This document shows positions 1-8,509 of a DNA stretch of 64,000 nt, in pieces. The DNA lies in assembly GCA_006969905.1 (NCBI GenBank), contig CP030887.1, positions 1,054,001 through 1,118,000 of the forward strand, read 5' to 3'. The stretch comes from Balneolaceae bacterium. Its GTDB lineage: Bacteria; Bacteroidota; Rhodothermia; Balneolales; Balneolaceae. A model generated the notes under the pieces. That model was not told where the DNA came from. It made no database searches and worked only from the letters and a program-made list of their open reading frames with translations. The translations under genes were made by a program, and so were the position numbers. Each line of letters opens with the position of its first letter. The first letter of the stretch is position 1.

Positions 1-1053
1 CAAATTTTCAGGCCCGATAATTACATAAATATATATTCCGGCTGATATGAGTGATGCAGGAAGCATAATATAAATCCAGTTCATAGCTCCTTTATAAGCA
101 ATACTCATCAAATTAAAGAGAATGATTCCCCATATTATCCAGGAGAGGGCGCCAAAATCTGTATCATATTCACGGAGGAGATCATGCAAAAAAGGAACAA
201 CCTCAATGCCCGCCAGTATGGATACAAAAGCATAAAAAACCCGGGCAAAATCACGATGCTTCTTGTACCCTAACAGAGAGTACATGATGTGGCCTCCATC
301 CAGCTGGCCAACAGGCATTAGGTTTAGTGCGGTAAAAAACAGCCCAAGCCAACCGGCAAATAAAAACGGGTAATGATACATTTCCCACATGGGAGGGACA
401 TTGTCGAAAAAGGAAGCAATAAATGAGTACAAAATGGTTTCGCCCACAACCAGTGTATTTCCTGTGCCCGCATCCGTTTGGTAGTCGGGGAATTCCCCAT
501 ACGTCTCTACATAGATCTTCAGTTCTTCATGTCCTGCAAAGTTTTGAACATGAGAAGGTTCAGGAAGGGTAGCAAAACCAATCAGCAATACAACTAAAGC
601 AACAATAAAACCGGCAACAGGCCCGGCCACACCAACATCAAAAAGCTGTTTTGTTTGGTGAATTTTTTCTTTGATCCGGATTACAGCCCCAAGGGTTCCT
701 ATGCCAACAGGTAACGGGATGTAGTAGGGAAGAGACACTTTTATGTTGTGGTAAACCGCTGCAAAATAGTGCCCGAATTCATGGAAGGTTAGAAAACTAA
801 GCAAGAGACAGGCGAACAACATGCCACGATATAAATCTTCTCCTGCAGGTAAACCAATCGGCCCTATAAAAATGGGTTCTCCGCCAAAGCCCACAAATAC
901 AGCACCGATAACACTAACAGAAATGAAAGTGAGAACAAACAACCCTAAGTGTTTAAGGATTGTTTTTAGATCGGGCCGGTTTTTAGGAGGTTCATTTCCC
1001 GAAATCACTTCGTAATCAGTTTCAGTAAAAGGGGTATTTGGTTCGAAACTCAA
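1..1053 (-). CDS. Site-2 protease (M50) family membrane metalloprotease, 3' end outside window
   Basis: Polytopic zinc protease of the S2P/M50 class that cleaves within the membrane, here cut off by the window edge after 351 codons. Reading the minus strand from a TTG at 1053, the zinc-binding HEFGH motif falls at residues 91-95 inside a hydrophobic segment, and the second family motif NLMPVGQLDGGH lies near residues 243-254, supplying the third ligand Asp. Several other hydrophobic segments are visible. No ATG is in frame before the HEFGH region, so TTG at 1053 is chosen; it lies 9 nt after the stop of the arginine deiminase gene and in the same frame, which suggests translational coupling. 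No clear Shine-Dalgarno site. Substrate unknown; regulated proteolysis of an anti-sigma factor is typical of the family but is not shown here. Confidence 0.85.
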   Translation of the reverse strand, partial: MSFEPNTPFTETDYEVISGNEPPKNRPDLKTILKHLGLFVLTFISVSVIGAVFVGFGGEPIFIGPIGLPAGEDLYRGMLFACLLLSFLTFHEFGHYFAAVYHNIKVSLPYYIPLPVGIGTLGAVIRIKEKIHQTKQLFDVGVAGPVAGFIVALVVLLIGFATLPEPSHVQNFAGHEELKIYVETYGEFPDYQTDAGTGNTLVVGETILYSFIASFFDNVPPMWEMYHYPFLFAGWLGLFFTALNLMPVGQLDGGHIMYSLLGYKKHRDFARVFYAFVSILAGIEVVPFLHDLLREYDTDFGALSWIIWGIILFNLMSIAYKGAMNWIYIMLPASLISAGIYIYVIIGPENL

Positions 1054-1062
1054 ATCAGCAGC

Positions 1063-2298
1063 TTAGTTGGTTAGTGGTGCCCTGGAAATTGGCATTGTCA
1101 TACAACGAGCCCCGCCTCGCCCCCTGCAAAGTTCACGCCCCTGGAAACTGACCGCTATTTTTTGTTCGAGAGATGGATCCAGGCCTTTTTCTCCATATTC
1201 TTCAATAAACTCAAACTGGTCCATATAGGCATATCCGTGGTCAACTAATGTATTGAAGGTTTTAGTATTGCGTTCATATCCAACAATTACTCCGGGGGCT
1301 AAGGCAAAAACATTGGCTCCGTCCGTCCATTGTTCACGGTACTGACTGGTTTTATCCTCGCCACCACACTTTATGAAGGTGTAATCAACACCGGAAAATT
1401 CATTCAGCGTGCTGTGAAGTGAGCTTCTGGATTCAGCTTTTATGTTATCTCCTGCTTTTTGTAGAACAACGACATTGTCTTGTTGATCGATAATGGGCGG
1501 AGGGAAAACGATACACTCATTCCTGCTTGCAAAAGTAAAGATGGTGTCTAAATGCATGGAGGCACGTTGTTTGGGAATATCTATCGCAACCACGGTTTTT
1601 ACCCCATGATCCAAAAGGCCTTCGGTTGCTTTCATCAGGCCTGTAAACGAGGTGCGCTCACTCATACCAATAAGCACTAAATCTTTTGATGCTACCAAAA
1701 CATCCCCTCCCTCAATAGACTGATGTCCCGAAATACGAATAGCACTTTGCTTTGCTCCGCTAAAGAGAGGGTGATATTCAACTAAGGTTTCCATTATAAG
1801 TGACTCGCGAAGCCTAGCCTTTTTTGCTGCGCGTGAAATCAGAATGGAATCATTAACCACGGCAGCAAGATCCCTGGTAAAAAGAAGGTTTGGAGAAGGG
1901 TGAAGGTTAAAACTTTTGGACCGGGCCAAAGTACCTTGAATAGTAAATTCAAGGATCTTTTCGGGTTCCAGTTCTTTTAATTCGCGCTCAATAATAGTAA
2001 GGTTTTCCTCATGGAATTCTCGCACTAACTGGTCAATGAAGTATTCGCGTGCTTCTGCATTTTGAATGGTTTGGCGGAATAAATCTACAACCTCAAAAAT
2101 TTCTCCGTCGTCAGGCATACCGGCTTTAATCATAGCCAGCATATTTAAATGTTCATCCCGGGCATCTTCCTCAAAAATAATGTCATCAAATAAAAGTTCA
2201 TCCGCTAACTCAGGGTTAACCAATGAAACTTCATGCCCAGGTGTGTGGACAATAACACCGTAAAGATGGCCGATTTCAGAAGAAACGTTAATTTTCAT
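1063..2298 (-). CDS. arcA: Arginine deiminase family protein
   Basis: Hydrolyses arginine to citrulline and ammonia, if it is a true arginine deiminase. The 411-residue reading from the ATG at 2298 has the family landmarks: an N-terminal SEIGHLYGVIVHTPG segment, FTRD, EGGDV, MHLDTIFTF (catalytic His and Asp) and a C-terminal RGRGGARCMTMP with the nucleophilic Cys near residue 399. The open frame runs 15 codons further upstream, to 2343, but the family normally begins close to the SEIG segment, so the downstream ATG is preferred. No ornithine carbamoyltransferase or carbamate kinase gene lies nearby, so this is not a standard arcABC energy operon. It is followed immediately by the M50 protease gene. 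Confidence 0.9.
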   Translation of the reverse strand: MKINVSSEIGHLYGVIVHTPGHEVSLVNPELADELLFDDIIFEEDARDEHLNMLAMIKAGMPDDGEIFEVVDLFRQTIQNAEAREYFIDQLVREFHEENLTIIERELKELEPEKILEFTIQGTLARSKSFNLHPSPNLLFTRDLAAVVNDSILISRAAKKARLRESLIMETLVEYHPLFSGAKQSAIRISGHQSIEGGDVLVASKDLVLIGMSERTSFTGLMKATEGLLDHGVKTVVAIDIPKQRASMHLDTIFTFASRNECIVFPPPIIDQQDNVVVLQKAGDNIKAESRSSLHSTLNEFSGVDYTFIKCGGEDKTSQYREQWTDGANVFALAPGVIVGYERNTKTFNTLVDHGYAYMDQFEFIEEYGEKGLDPSLEQKIAVSFQGRELCRGRGGARCMTMPISRAPLTN

Positions 2299-2398
2299 GC
2301 TTAGTTTGGATTTACAATTATCAAAAAGCCTTTCAATATACACCTTACACCAACTATAATTAAGAGGTATTTATAGTTCTCAATCAATATCTTGACAA

Positions 2399-3277
2399 TT
2401 GAAATGTATGTTAATTGATCCGATGGTTTCAAAAGCAGAAATAAAATCACTTCTCTACTTAATGGATGATCCCGATCCGTTTGTACATAAGAGTGTACTT
2501 AACCGGTTTGATGAGCTGGGAGAAAATGCGGTTCCATTGCTGGATGAGTATCGTTTAAGCGTGAAAAACGCTGAAGATATTCAAAAGATTGAGGATTTGA
2601 TTCATGAGCTGACATTTAGTGGGTTGCAGGCAGATTTTTTGGAAGTACTGCAATCGGGAATTAAAAATAGAAAAGACCTCGAAAAAGCAGCTTTTACATT
2701 AGCTCGTTTTGGGAACCCAACACTGAGAACAAGTGATTACACAGAGAAATTGGATCATTTTGCAGATATAGTGGAATCAGGGATCAGGTATAAGCTGGAT
2801 GAGCGGCGCAAAATGAAACACCTGATCAAATTTGTTTTTGAGGATTTACATTTCAAAGGAGATACCAAAGATTATCACAACCCGGCCAATTGCTTTATGG
2901 ATCAGGTAATTGACCGGAGAATAGGACTTCCAATTACCTTGAGTATGGTTGTGATGTTTATTGCAAGAAGACTGGAGATGCCTTTTTTTGGTGTAAATAT
3001 GCCCATTCATTTTATGCTGAACTATATAGGCGAAAAAGAAGAAGTATTGATTGATCCATACGATAACGGAGCGATTGTTACCTACGACCAGTGCTACTTT
3101 TTTCTAAAAAAGAACAACATAGAACCAAAGCCCGAGCACTTCCGGATGGCCTCTGATGTTGATATCCTGATTCGTTGTATTCGAAATTTGATCCATAGTT
3201 ACGAGAGAAAGGAAATGCCTGGAAAAATTGAAGATTTAAAGCAGTTGCTTTCTGCTGCAGAAATGTTTGAAGAGTAA
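2399..3277 (+). CDS. SirB1-like protein with transglutaminase-like core
   Basis: About 292 residues. The N-terminal 100 residues look like helical (HEAT-like) repeats; the C-terminal half carries the SirB1/transglutaminase-like 2 signature: NPANCF, an RRIGLPITLSMVVMFIARRL segment, a conserved GVNMPIHFML and LIDPYDNG. The Cys-His-Asp arrangement suggests an old cysteine-protease fold, but activity in this family is unproven. Alternative ATGs exist at 2408 and 2423; the first residues are not conserved enough to decide. The stop is one base before the ATG of the next gene (DUF3052), so the two are probably co-transcribed. Biological role unknown; E. coli sirB1 lies near peptide-release-factor genes. 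Confidence 0.8.
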   Translation: MKCMLIDPMVSKAEIKSLLYLMDDPDPFVHKSVLNRFDELGENAVPLLDEYRLSVKNAEDIQKIEDLIHELTFSGLQADFLEVLQSGIKNRKDLEKAAFTLARFGNPTLRTSDYTEKLDHFADIVESGIRYKLDERRKMKHLIKFVFEDLHFKGDTKDYHNPANCFMDQVIDRRIGLPITLSMVVMFIARRLEMPFFGVNMPIHFMLNYIGEKEEVLIDPYDNGAIVTYDQCYFFLKKNNIEPKPEHFRMASDVDILIRCIRNLIHSYERKEMPGKIEDLKQLLSAAEMFEE

Positions 3278-3278
3278 C

Positions 3279-3689
3279 ATGGCGGGTTACTCCGGAACCC
3301 CACTCATAAAAAAGCTGGGCATCAAACCCGGTTACTCCTTGCTATTTGTAGATGTGCCAGATCATTTCAGAGAGTTACTGGGTGAATTTCCCGAAAATGT
3401 CTGGGAAGTTAGTTTTGAAGAAGCCAATTCAGTCGAGTTCATTCATGTTTTTTGCAGGGATGAAGAATCCCTGCACAATATGCTGCCAATACTAAAAAAG
3501 AAGCTTGATAAAAACGGTACGCTTTGGGTAAGCTGGATTAAAAAGGCATCAAAAAATTATCAATGGACTATAACAGATATAGATGTACGTAACGTGGGAT
3601 TGAAAGCAGGTTTAGTTGACGTGAAGGTGTGCGCTGTTGATGACGATTGGAGCGGCTTAAAGTTTATGTATAGAAAAGAGGATCGTTAA
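3279..3689 (+). CDS. DUF3052 family protein
   Basis: A 136-residue soluble protein. The open frame extends to a TTG at 3267 inside the preceding gene, but the ATG at 3279, one base after that gene's stop and preceded by GAAGAG, is the more natural start. The pattern GYSGTPLIKKLGIKPG at the N-terminus, followed by a core ending in GTLWVSWIKK and a C-terminal VGLKAGLVDVKVCAVDDDWSGLKF, is typical of DUF3052. Members are small, probably nucleotide-fold proteins without an assigned function. Context (directly behind a SirB1-like gene) is the only functional clue. Confidence 0.75.
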   Translation: MAGYSGTPLIKKLGIKPGYSLLFVDVPDHFRELLGEFPENVWEVSFEEANSVEFIHVFCRDEESLHNMLPILKKKLDKNGTLWVSWIKKASKNYQWTITDIDVRNVGLKAGLVDVKVCAVDDDWSGLKFMYRKEDR

Positions 3690-3710
3690 TCTATTTTTAT
3701 CAAACTTACT

Positions 3711-3800
3711 ATGAAAGCAATTACTTTTTCCGAAATTAAGAAGGTAGAGCTTTCAGAAGTACCTGAACCTAAGATATAAAATCCCGGCGATGAAAGTTTT
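3711..3800 (+). pseudogene. Remnant of a zinc-type alcohol dehydrogenase (first ~28 codons)
   Basis: ATG at 3711 opens 22 codons reading MKAITFSEIKKVELSEVPEP plus KI, a good match to the start of medium-chain (MDR) alcohol dehydrogenases. The next codon is TAA at 3777, where family members usually have Glu; the same frame then continues with NPGDE, the expected next motif. A single G-to-T change (GAA to TAA) would explain the stop. The similarity ends near 3800, just before the convergent gene that ends at 3810. The rest of the dehydrogenase (about 300 residues) is missing, so this is a decayed stub rather than a functional peptide. Confidence 0.6.
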
Positions 3801-3809
3801 GTTGACCCC

Positions 3810-4676
3810 TTAATTCAGCGCAATTATTTCAAAGTTACGATCTTTAAACGGCACATTAGCTGGGTAGTTTTTAATTCCAAAAAATCTACTGGTGGATTTA
3901 TTTATACCTTCTTTAAATTCCCCTTTGCTTTCATCCCAGGCGAAAGGATTTGCCACTCGAATAAATCCAAGCAAAACCGTAGATAACGAATCCCATTCGA
4001 AGTCTATATTCCCAGTGCTAAATTCATCAAAATACCCAGAAGCTTCAGGATCAGATTTATCAAAATAATCTGATGTAACAAGGGTCACATCTATTCGGCT
4101 ATTATTTCGAAATGATCTGTCTTGTAAATTCGGTGTTGTTTTAAATTCAAGCTCAACTACGCCCTGGGTTCCGGTAGGTGTTACCAGAATATTATCTATG
4201 GTAAAAAAGGGTTTTGTAAGATCACCCGGAACCGGATGGTTTGTTTCTTTTTCTGTTGGGTTTGTAACAATAATTGAAAAATCCATTGATTCATGAACTT
4301 GGATATCTTCATCATTTCGTCTAAGAGAAATTTCTCCAATTATTTGGACAGCAGATGTTCCTTTTTTTCGGGGAATAAATCCAAAATAATCATCAATTTT
4401 GATTGGTTTTATTAGTTCTGGATTTGTAATGGCAAGAGTAGGGAAAAACTCGCCATAACCGTAATCACAACTGTTATAAGAACGACTGTAATCATTCGGC
4501 TTTATCCAGATTGTATCATTTAGTGAAACTGTCATTTCAGGTATAGGAGTAAACTCGTAGTTACCTATATTAGGTTTTAGCTCAAAAAGACCCTCACTAC
4601 ATTTATCGCCAAAAAAACTAAAGCATTGAATATTCAAAGCACATAAGAATAGAATAATAAATTTTTTTGGAGCCAT
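3810..4676 (-). CDS. Hypothetical exported protein
   Basis: 288 residues with a clear N-terminal signal (PKKFIILFLCALNIQC). The Cys at residue 18 could be a lipobox Cys, but Gln at -1 is unusual, so simple secretion is also possible. The rest is rich in beta-strand-like and aromatic segments with no motif I recognise. Base composition is more AT-rich than its neighbours, and it sits between a dead dehydrogenase stub and a transporter, so this may be a locally variable site. No function assigned. Confidence 0.6.
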   Translation of the reverse strand: MAPKKFIILFLCALNIQCFSFFGDKCSEGLFELKPNIGNYEFTPIPEMTVSLNDTIWIKPNDYSRSYNSCDYGYGEFFPTLAITNPELIKPIKIDDYFGFIPRKKGTSAVQIIGEISLRRNDEDIQVHESMDFSIIVTNPTEKETNHPVPGDLTKPFFTIDNILVTPTGTQGVVELEFKTTPNLQDRSFRNNSRIDVTLVTSDYFDKSDPEASGYFDEFSTGNIDFEWDSLSTVLLGFIRVANPFAWDESKGEFKEGINKSTSRFFGIKNYPANVPFKDRNFEIIALN

Positions 4677-4731
4677 AAAATCTATTAGTTAGTAGCTTAA
4701 ACTTATAATAATTCATCTAAACCACAACTTT

Positions 4732-6435
4732 TTAGATTTTCCTCACCAACCTCCAGCCTAAATAACCCCCACCACCCAGAAAGAAGGCTCCTGCAATAGA
4801 ATCTCCAAAGAACAACTCACCCATTCCATATAGAAAGAAAAGGATTACTGTTATAGACATGGCAATATTAATAAGAGCCGGTTTAAGTTGATCGTGTGAA
4901 AGCTTACCCTCAGAATAAGGCTGCCAACCTTTACCCATGGGACGAACCCGGGCAAAATATCTTGTTAAAGTCTCATTGCTTTCTGGCTTGGTTAAAAAGG
5001 TTACAGCCAGCCAGGTTGTAGTTGAAACTACAGTGGTAGCAATAATCCCTTCTGCATAACCTAACCCCATAATGGTAGTGGCCACTGCCCCAATTCCGGA
5101 CGCAACCATCGCTGAAATCTCACTCCAGGCATTAATACGTGGCCAAAACCAGCGTAATATCAAAACTCCGCCAATTCCGGCACTTAACGCCTGTATAAAT
5201 TGCCACCCCCCTTTTACACTATCAAAAAAGTAAGAAACCAGGATAGCAATTCCAGCCATAGCAATGGTGGTTAACCGGGAAACCAGGACGTAATGTTTTT
5301 GGGCGGATGCTTCTGAATCGAACTGGTCTGTTTTCTTCACAAAGCGTTTATAAAAATCATTAATCACATACGAACTACCCCAGTTTAACTGGGTGGAAAT
5401 GGTGGAGACAAATGCAGATAGAAAGGCGACAATCATTAAGCCAAACCATCCGGCAGGCAATACTTCTTTCATCATCATTGGGTAGCCTGCTTCTTTATCT
5501 GTGAGATCAGGAAATACAACCAGGGAAACCAGAGCTACCAAAATCCATGGCCACGGTCGAATAGCATACATGGTGATGTTGAATAACAAGGTTCCCCCAA
5601 CAGCGTGCCGTTCATCTTTCGCAGAGAACATTCGTTGCGCAACATATCCCCCACCGCCTGGTTCAGCTCCCGGATTCCAAGTTGCCCACCAGGCCATTCC
5701 AACCCAAACCAGGGCAGTGGCAATAGGTATTTCAGGGTTGGCAAATGGATTGAAGGAGAACACATCAAAATCCAAGGTGGTTGTTAATTGGGTTTTTAGC
5801 TCAGCCAGTCCTCCTACATGATCCACAGAAAAATAAGCCAGTGCTATAGTCCCAATCATTGCGATAAAGAATTGTACAAAGTCAGTGACCACTACACCCC
5901 ACAACCCCGAAAGGGCAATATAAGCGGCGATAAGTGCATACAAAATAGTGATGATTAACCATTGATCCGCCCCGGTCAGCACAGCAAGAATCTTAGCCAT
6001 ACCAACTGTTACCCAACCCATGATTACACAGTTAAAAGGGAAGGCAAAGTATAGTGCGCGGAACCCACGTAAAAAGCTTGCGGGCTTCCCTCCGTACCGG
6101 AGTTCAAGAAATTCCACATCAGTAAGAACACCTGCACGCTTCCACAACCTTGCATAAATAAAAACAGCAATTACTCCCGAAAACATCCAGCTCCACCAAA
6201 ACCAGTTCCCGGCAATGCCATATTCAGCTACTAACCCGGTGATGGCAAGGGGTGTATCCGCAGCAAAGGTAGTAGCTACCATAGAAATACCAACCAGCCA
6301 CCAAGGCAGGTTTTTGCCTCCTGCAAAGTAGTCATCCAGGGAATTCTGTCCCCGCCGTTTGGCTATAACAGCCACTAACACTAATAAGGCAACATAACCT
6401 GCTATTACCAGGTAATCGAAAGTATCAAAACTCAT
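4732..6435 (-). CDS. Sodium:solute symporter family transporter
   Basis: 567-residue inner-membrane protein with about 13-14 hydrophobic segments. Family features visible: an N-terminal segment followed by DDYFAGGKNLPWW, the TFAADTPLAITG helix 1-2 region, the FLELRYGG loop, and the STISTQLNWGSSYVINDFY segment that carries the sodium-site Ser/Thr residues in SSS transporters. It would couple sodium entry to uptake of an organic solute (sugar, organic acid or amino acid); the substrate cannot be read from the sequence. Monocistronic by appearance and divergent from the DUF72 gene, with about 60 bp between the two starts. Confidence 0.9.
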   Translation of the reverse strand: MSFDTFDYLVIAGYVALLVLVAVIAKRRGQNSLDDYFAGGKNLPWWLVGISMVATTFAADTPLAITGLVAEYGIAGNWFWWSWMFSGVIAVFIYARLWKRAGVLTDVEFLELRYGGKPASFLRGFRALYFAFPFNCVIMGWVTVGMAKILAVLTGADQWLIITILYALIAAYIALSGLWGVVVTDFVQFFIAMIGTIALAYFSVDHVGGLAELKTQLTTTLDFDVFSFNPFANPEIPIATALVWVGMAWWATWNPGAEPGGGGYVAQRMFSAKDERHAVGGTLLFNITMYAIRPWPWILVALVSLVVFPDLTDKEAGYPMMMKEVLPAGWFGLMIVAFLSAFVSTISTQLNWGSSYVINDFYKRFVKKTDQFDSEASAQKHYVLVSRLTTIAMAGIAILVSYFFDSVKGGWQFIQALSAGIGGVLILRWFWPRINAWSEISAMVASGIGAVATTIMGLGYAEGIIATTVVSTTTWLAVTFLTKPESNETLTRYFARVRPMGKGWQPYSEGKLSHDQLKPALINIAMSITVILFFLYGMGELFFGDSIAGAFFLGGGGYLGWRLVRKI

Positions 6436-6498
6436 AAGAAGGGATGATTTTGAGATAGAAAAAGACCTAGCGAGTATAATGAAAAAATTTAGTTAATT

Positions 6499-7392
6499 GT
6501 GGTTGAGAAAATTATACAGAGAATAATTAATCAGCTCACTAAATATCACCTTGGTTGTTCAGTCTGGGGCCTTCCGGATTGGGTGGGTATGTTTTATAAG
6601 GAAAAAACCAAGCCCGGAGATTTCTTAAGCCAATATTCATCAGTGTTCAATTCAGTGGAAGGGAACACAACGTTCTATAATACACCTTCCTCAGAAGCAA
6701 TATTGAAATGGGCAGAAAGCGTACCAAAAGGATTCAAGTTTTGCTTTAAGTTTCCCAGAGAAATCACACATATGCGCATGCTTCATGAAGTTGAGGAAAA
6801 CGTGTTGCAGTTTTGTGAGCTATTCGATCCGATACGAGAGAAGCTGGGGCCTTTTATGATTCAGCTGCCTCCAAATTTTGATGAGACTTTTCTATTCCGG
6901 TTAGAAAAACTGCTATCCATATTACCCAAAACCCTGAACTATTCAGTTGAAGTAAGGCATAAAGATTTCTTTGATCGAGGAAACCATGAGCATAACCTGA
7001 ATGGTTTGCTTCAAAGTTATGGGGTCGACCGGGTTATTTTTGACACGCGGAAATTACATGCGTCAAAGTCGACGGAAGAGTCCATTATACAGGCGAAGAA
7101 AAAGAAACCGAAGGTTCCCGTTCGGCTTGATGCAGTTGGTACCCGCCCCATCGTGCGTTATGTTGGTATGAATGACCCGCTAAATAATGAGGTTTATTTG
7201 AAAGAGTGGGCAATTGTAGTAGCTGACTGGATAAATGATGGTTTACACCCTTATATATTTATTCACTCCCCCGATAAAATTTCTCAACCAAAGCTATGCG
7301 TCTATTTTCACTCTTTACTGTCTGAATTGATTGAGTTACCACCCTTACCCGAGTGGCCGGTAAACCGTGAATCACAATTGGGATTGTTTTGA
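6499..7392 (+). CDS. DUF72 (YecE-like) protein
   Basis: 297 residues read from a GTG. The DUF72 TIM-barrel signature is present throughout: LGCSVWGLPDWVG near the N-terminus, NSVEGNTTFYNTPS, FKFCFKFPREITH, PFMIQLPPNF, SVEVRHKDFF and, near the end, RYVGMN. Only about 17 residues precede the first conserved strand, so the GTG at 6499 or a slightly later non-ATG start is plausible. Function of the family is unknown. It is followed closely by a DoxX-like gene whose ATG lies just after its stop, so the two are probably co-transcribed. Confidence 0.85.
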   Translation: MVEKIIQRIINQLTKYHLGCSVWGLPDWVGMFYKEKTKPGDFLSQYSSVFNSVEGNTTFYNTPSSEAILKWAESVPKGFKFCFKFPREITHMRMLHEVEENVLQFCELFDPIREKLGPFMIQLPPNFDETFLFRLEKLLSILPKTLNYSVEVRHKDFFDRGNHEHNLNGLLQSYGVDRVIFDTRKLHASKSTEESIIQAKKKKPKVPVRLDAVGTRPIVRYVGMNDPLNNEVYLKEWAIVVADWINDGLHPYIFIHSPDKISQPKLCVYFHSLLSELIELPPLPEWPVNRESQLGLF

Positions 7393-7393
7393 T

Positions 7394-7810
7394 ATGAATT
7401 GGCAAACCTTTTTTGAAAAAAGAAAAAGTATGGGAGCCATATTTATTCGTGTACTTATAGGTGCCCATCTCATTATCGGGGTTCAGGACAATATTATTTC
7501 ATGGGAGCGGATGTTAGAGTTTAAAAGCTTCCTTGAGCTACAAGGCTTCGTTTTCCCATTGGTTTCAGCAGTAGTTTCCGTGTATGCCCAATTTATTTGT
7601 GGAGTGCTATATCTTACTGGCTGGAAAGTGAGGTATGCGGCTATAGTTATGATAGTCAATTTTATAGTCGCATTATTAATGGTGCATATTGGTGATACTT
7701 ATTCCGGAATGTTCCCGGCTCTTGTAATGCTTCTAGGGTCACTCTTTTTGTTGTTTAACGGACCGGGAAGCTTTTCATTAGAGAAGTATTTTTCAGATAA
7801 AAAGAACTAA
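7394..7810 (+). CDS. DoxX-like small membrane protein
   Basis: 138 residues from the ATG at 7394 (the open frame reaches back to 7367 inside the DUF72 gene, but that part lacks conservation). Four hydrophobic segments are visible: around IFIRVLIGAHLIIG, FPLVSAVVSVYAQFICGVLYL, YAAIVMIVNFIVALLM and FPALVMLLGSLFLLF. The pattern and size fit the DoxX/DoxD family of inner-membrane proteins, which in some bacteria work with thiol or quinone redox partners. It begins 2 nt after the DUF72 stop. Its end meets the convergent gene at 7807 with a 4-nt overlap. Confidence 0.75.
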   Translation: MNWQTFFEKRKSMGAIFIRVLIGAHLIIGVQDNIISWERMLEFKSFLELQGFVFPLVSAVVSVYAQFICGVLYLTGWKVRYAAIVMIVNFIVALLMVHIGDTYSGMFPALVMLLGSLFLLFNGPGSFSLEKYFSDKKN

Positions 7811-8433
7811 TCCTCAAGCAGACCAATTAGAGCCACGTATTGCACAAAAGGAAGTGAGTCGACTTTTGCCATAACCTGTTCCTCGTTACCCGGCTCGGTA
7901 TATATTTGTACGGTACGGGCAATGTTTTGGGTTATGTTATAAGCCACATTCCGAAACCCTCCCATAATCTCTTTTAGCCGGGCTTCATTTACGGAATAAT
8001 CAAATTCTATAATAAAAGAGCCTATAGGTTGTGATCTAAGAAAATCAATACGGGCATTTTGAAATGCTTCGGGTGTAAGATTTAGCTTTTTCAGGCTGTC
8101 CATAAACGCAGATTCGACTAAATCAGACCGGGTGGACTCTACAAATGCAATACCTGGATGAGATCGTAACCGATAGACGGTGCTGTCAGGGGGGTTATTG
8201 ACAATTGTTATTTGAAGAGGGTGTATATCCGTACCAGCTAGTTGTAAGCCGAGCAAGCTGAATTGTTCAAAGATAAAACCAATCGAAACGGTATCAGTTA
8301 AATAAGCAACAAACCTGCCTTCAACAAAGGAAACCTTTCCCGAATTGATATCATCAATGGAACTGTCATCAATAACCTGGGCATAGCCTGCAGTTGAAAA
8401 GACAAAAAGAAATATGATAGCAAATAGTCGCAT
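7807..8433 (-). CDS. Hypothetical exported protein with two similar halves
   Basis: 208 residues with a signal peptide (LFAIIFLFVFSTAGYAQ, cleavage after AQA-like end near residue 19). After it come two segments of similar layout: one around residues 35-95 (a GRFVAYL strand, a hydrophobic helix and a SHPGIAFVE strand) and one around 135-205 (SFIIEFDY, a helix with LKEIMGGF, and LPFVQYVALIG). The layout recalls peptidase-inhibitor I9/subtilisin-propeptide folds, but this is a weak impression. No catalytic motif. Divergent from prfC. Confidence 0.55.
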   Translation of the reverse strand: MRLFAIIFLFVFSTAGYAQVIDDSSIDDINSGKVSFVEGRFVAYLTDTVSIGFIFEQFSLLGLQLAGTDIHPLQITIVNNPPDSTVYRLRSHPGIAFVESTRSDLVESAFMDSLKKLNLTPEAFQNARIDFLRSQPIGSFIIEFDYSVNEARLKEIMGGFRNVAYNITQNIARTVQIYTEPGNEEQVMAKVDSLPFVQYVALIGLLED

Positions 8434-8509
8434 TTGAATAGTATAGGTAAAAGAGTGAACTAAATCGTATTTTTAAGGCTGTTAAAATTCAAAGATAGTA
8501 GTTAAAAGT

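Noticed and set aside
1063-2298. Arginine deiminase as part of an arc fermentation operon or as a peptidylarginine deiminase
   Set aside because: No arcB, arcC or arcD nearby, and the motifs fit arginine deiminase rather than agmatine or peptidylarginine deiminase.
5501-5821. 106-codon plus-strand open frame
   Set aside because: Antisense to the sodium:solute symporter; Pro/Ser-rich shadow translation.
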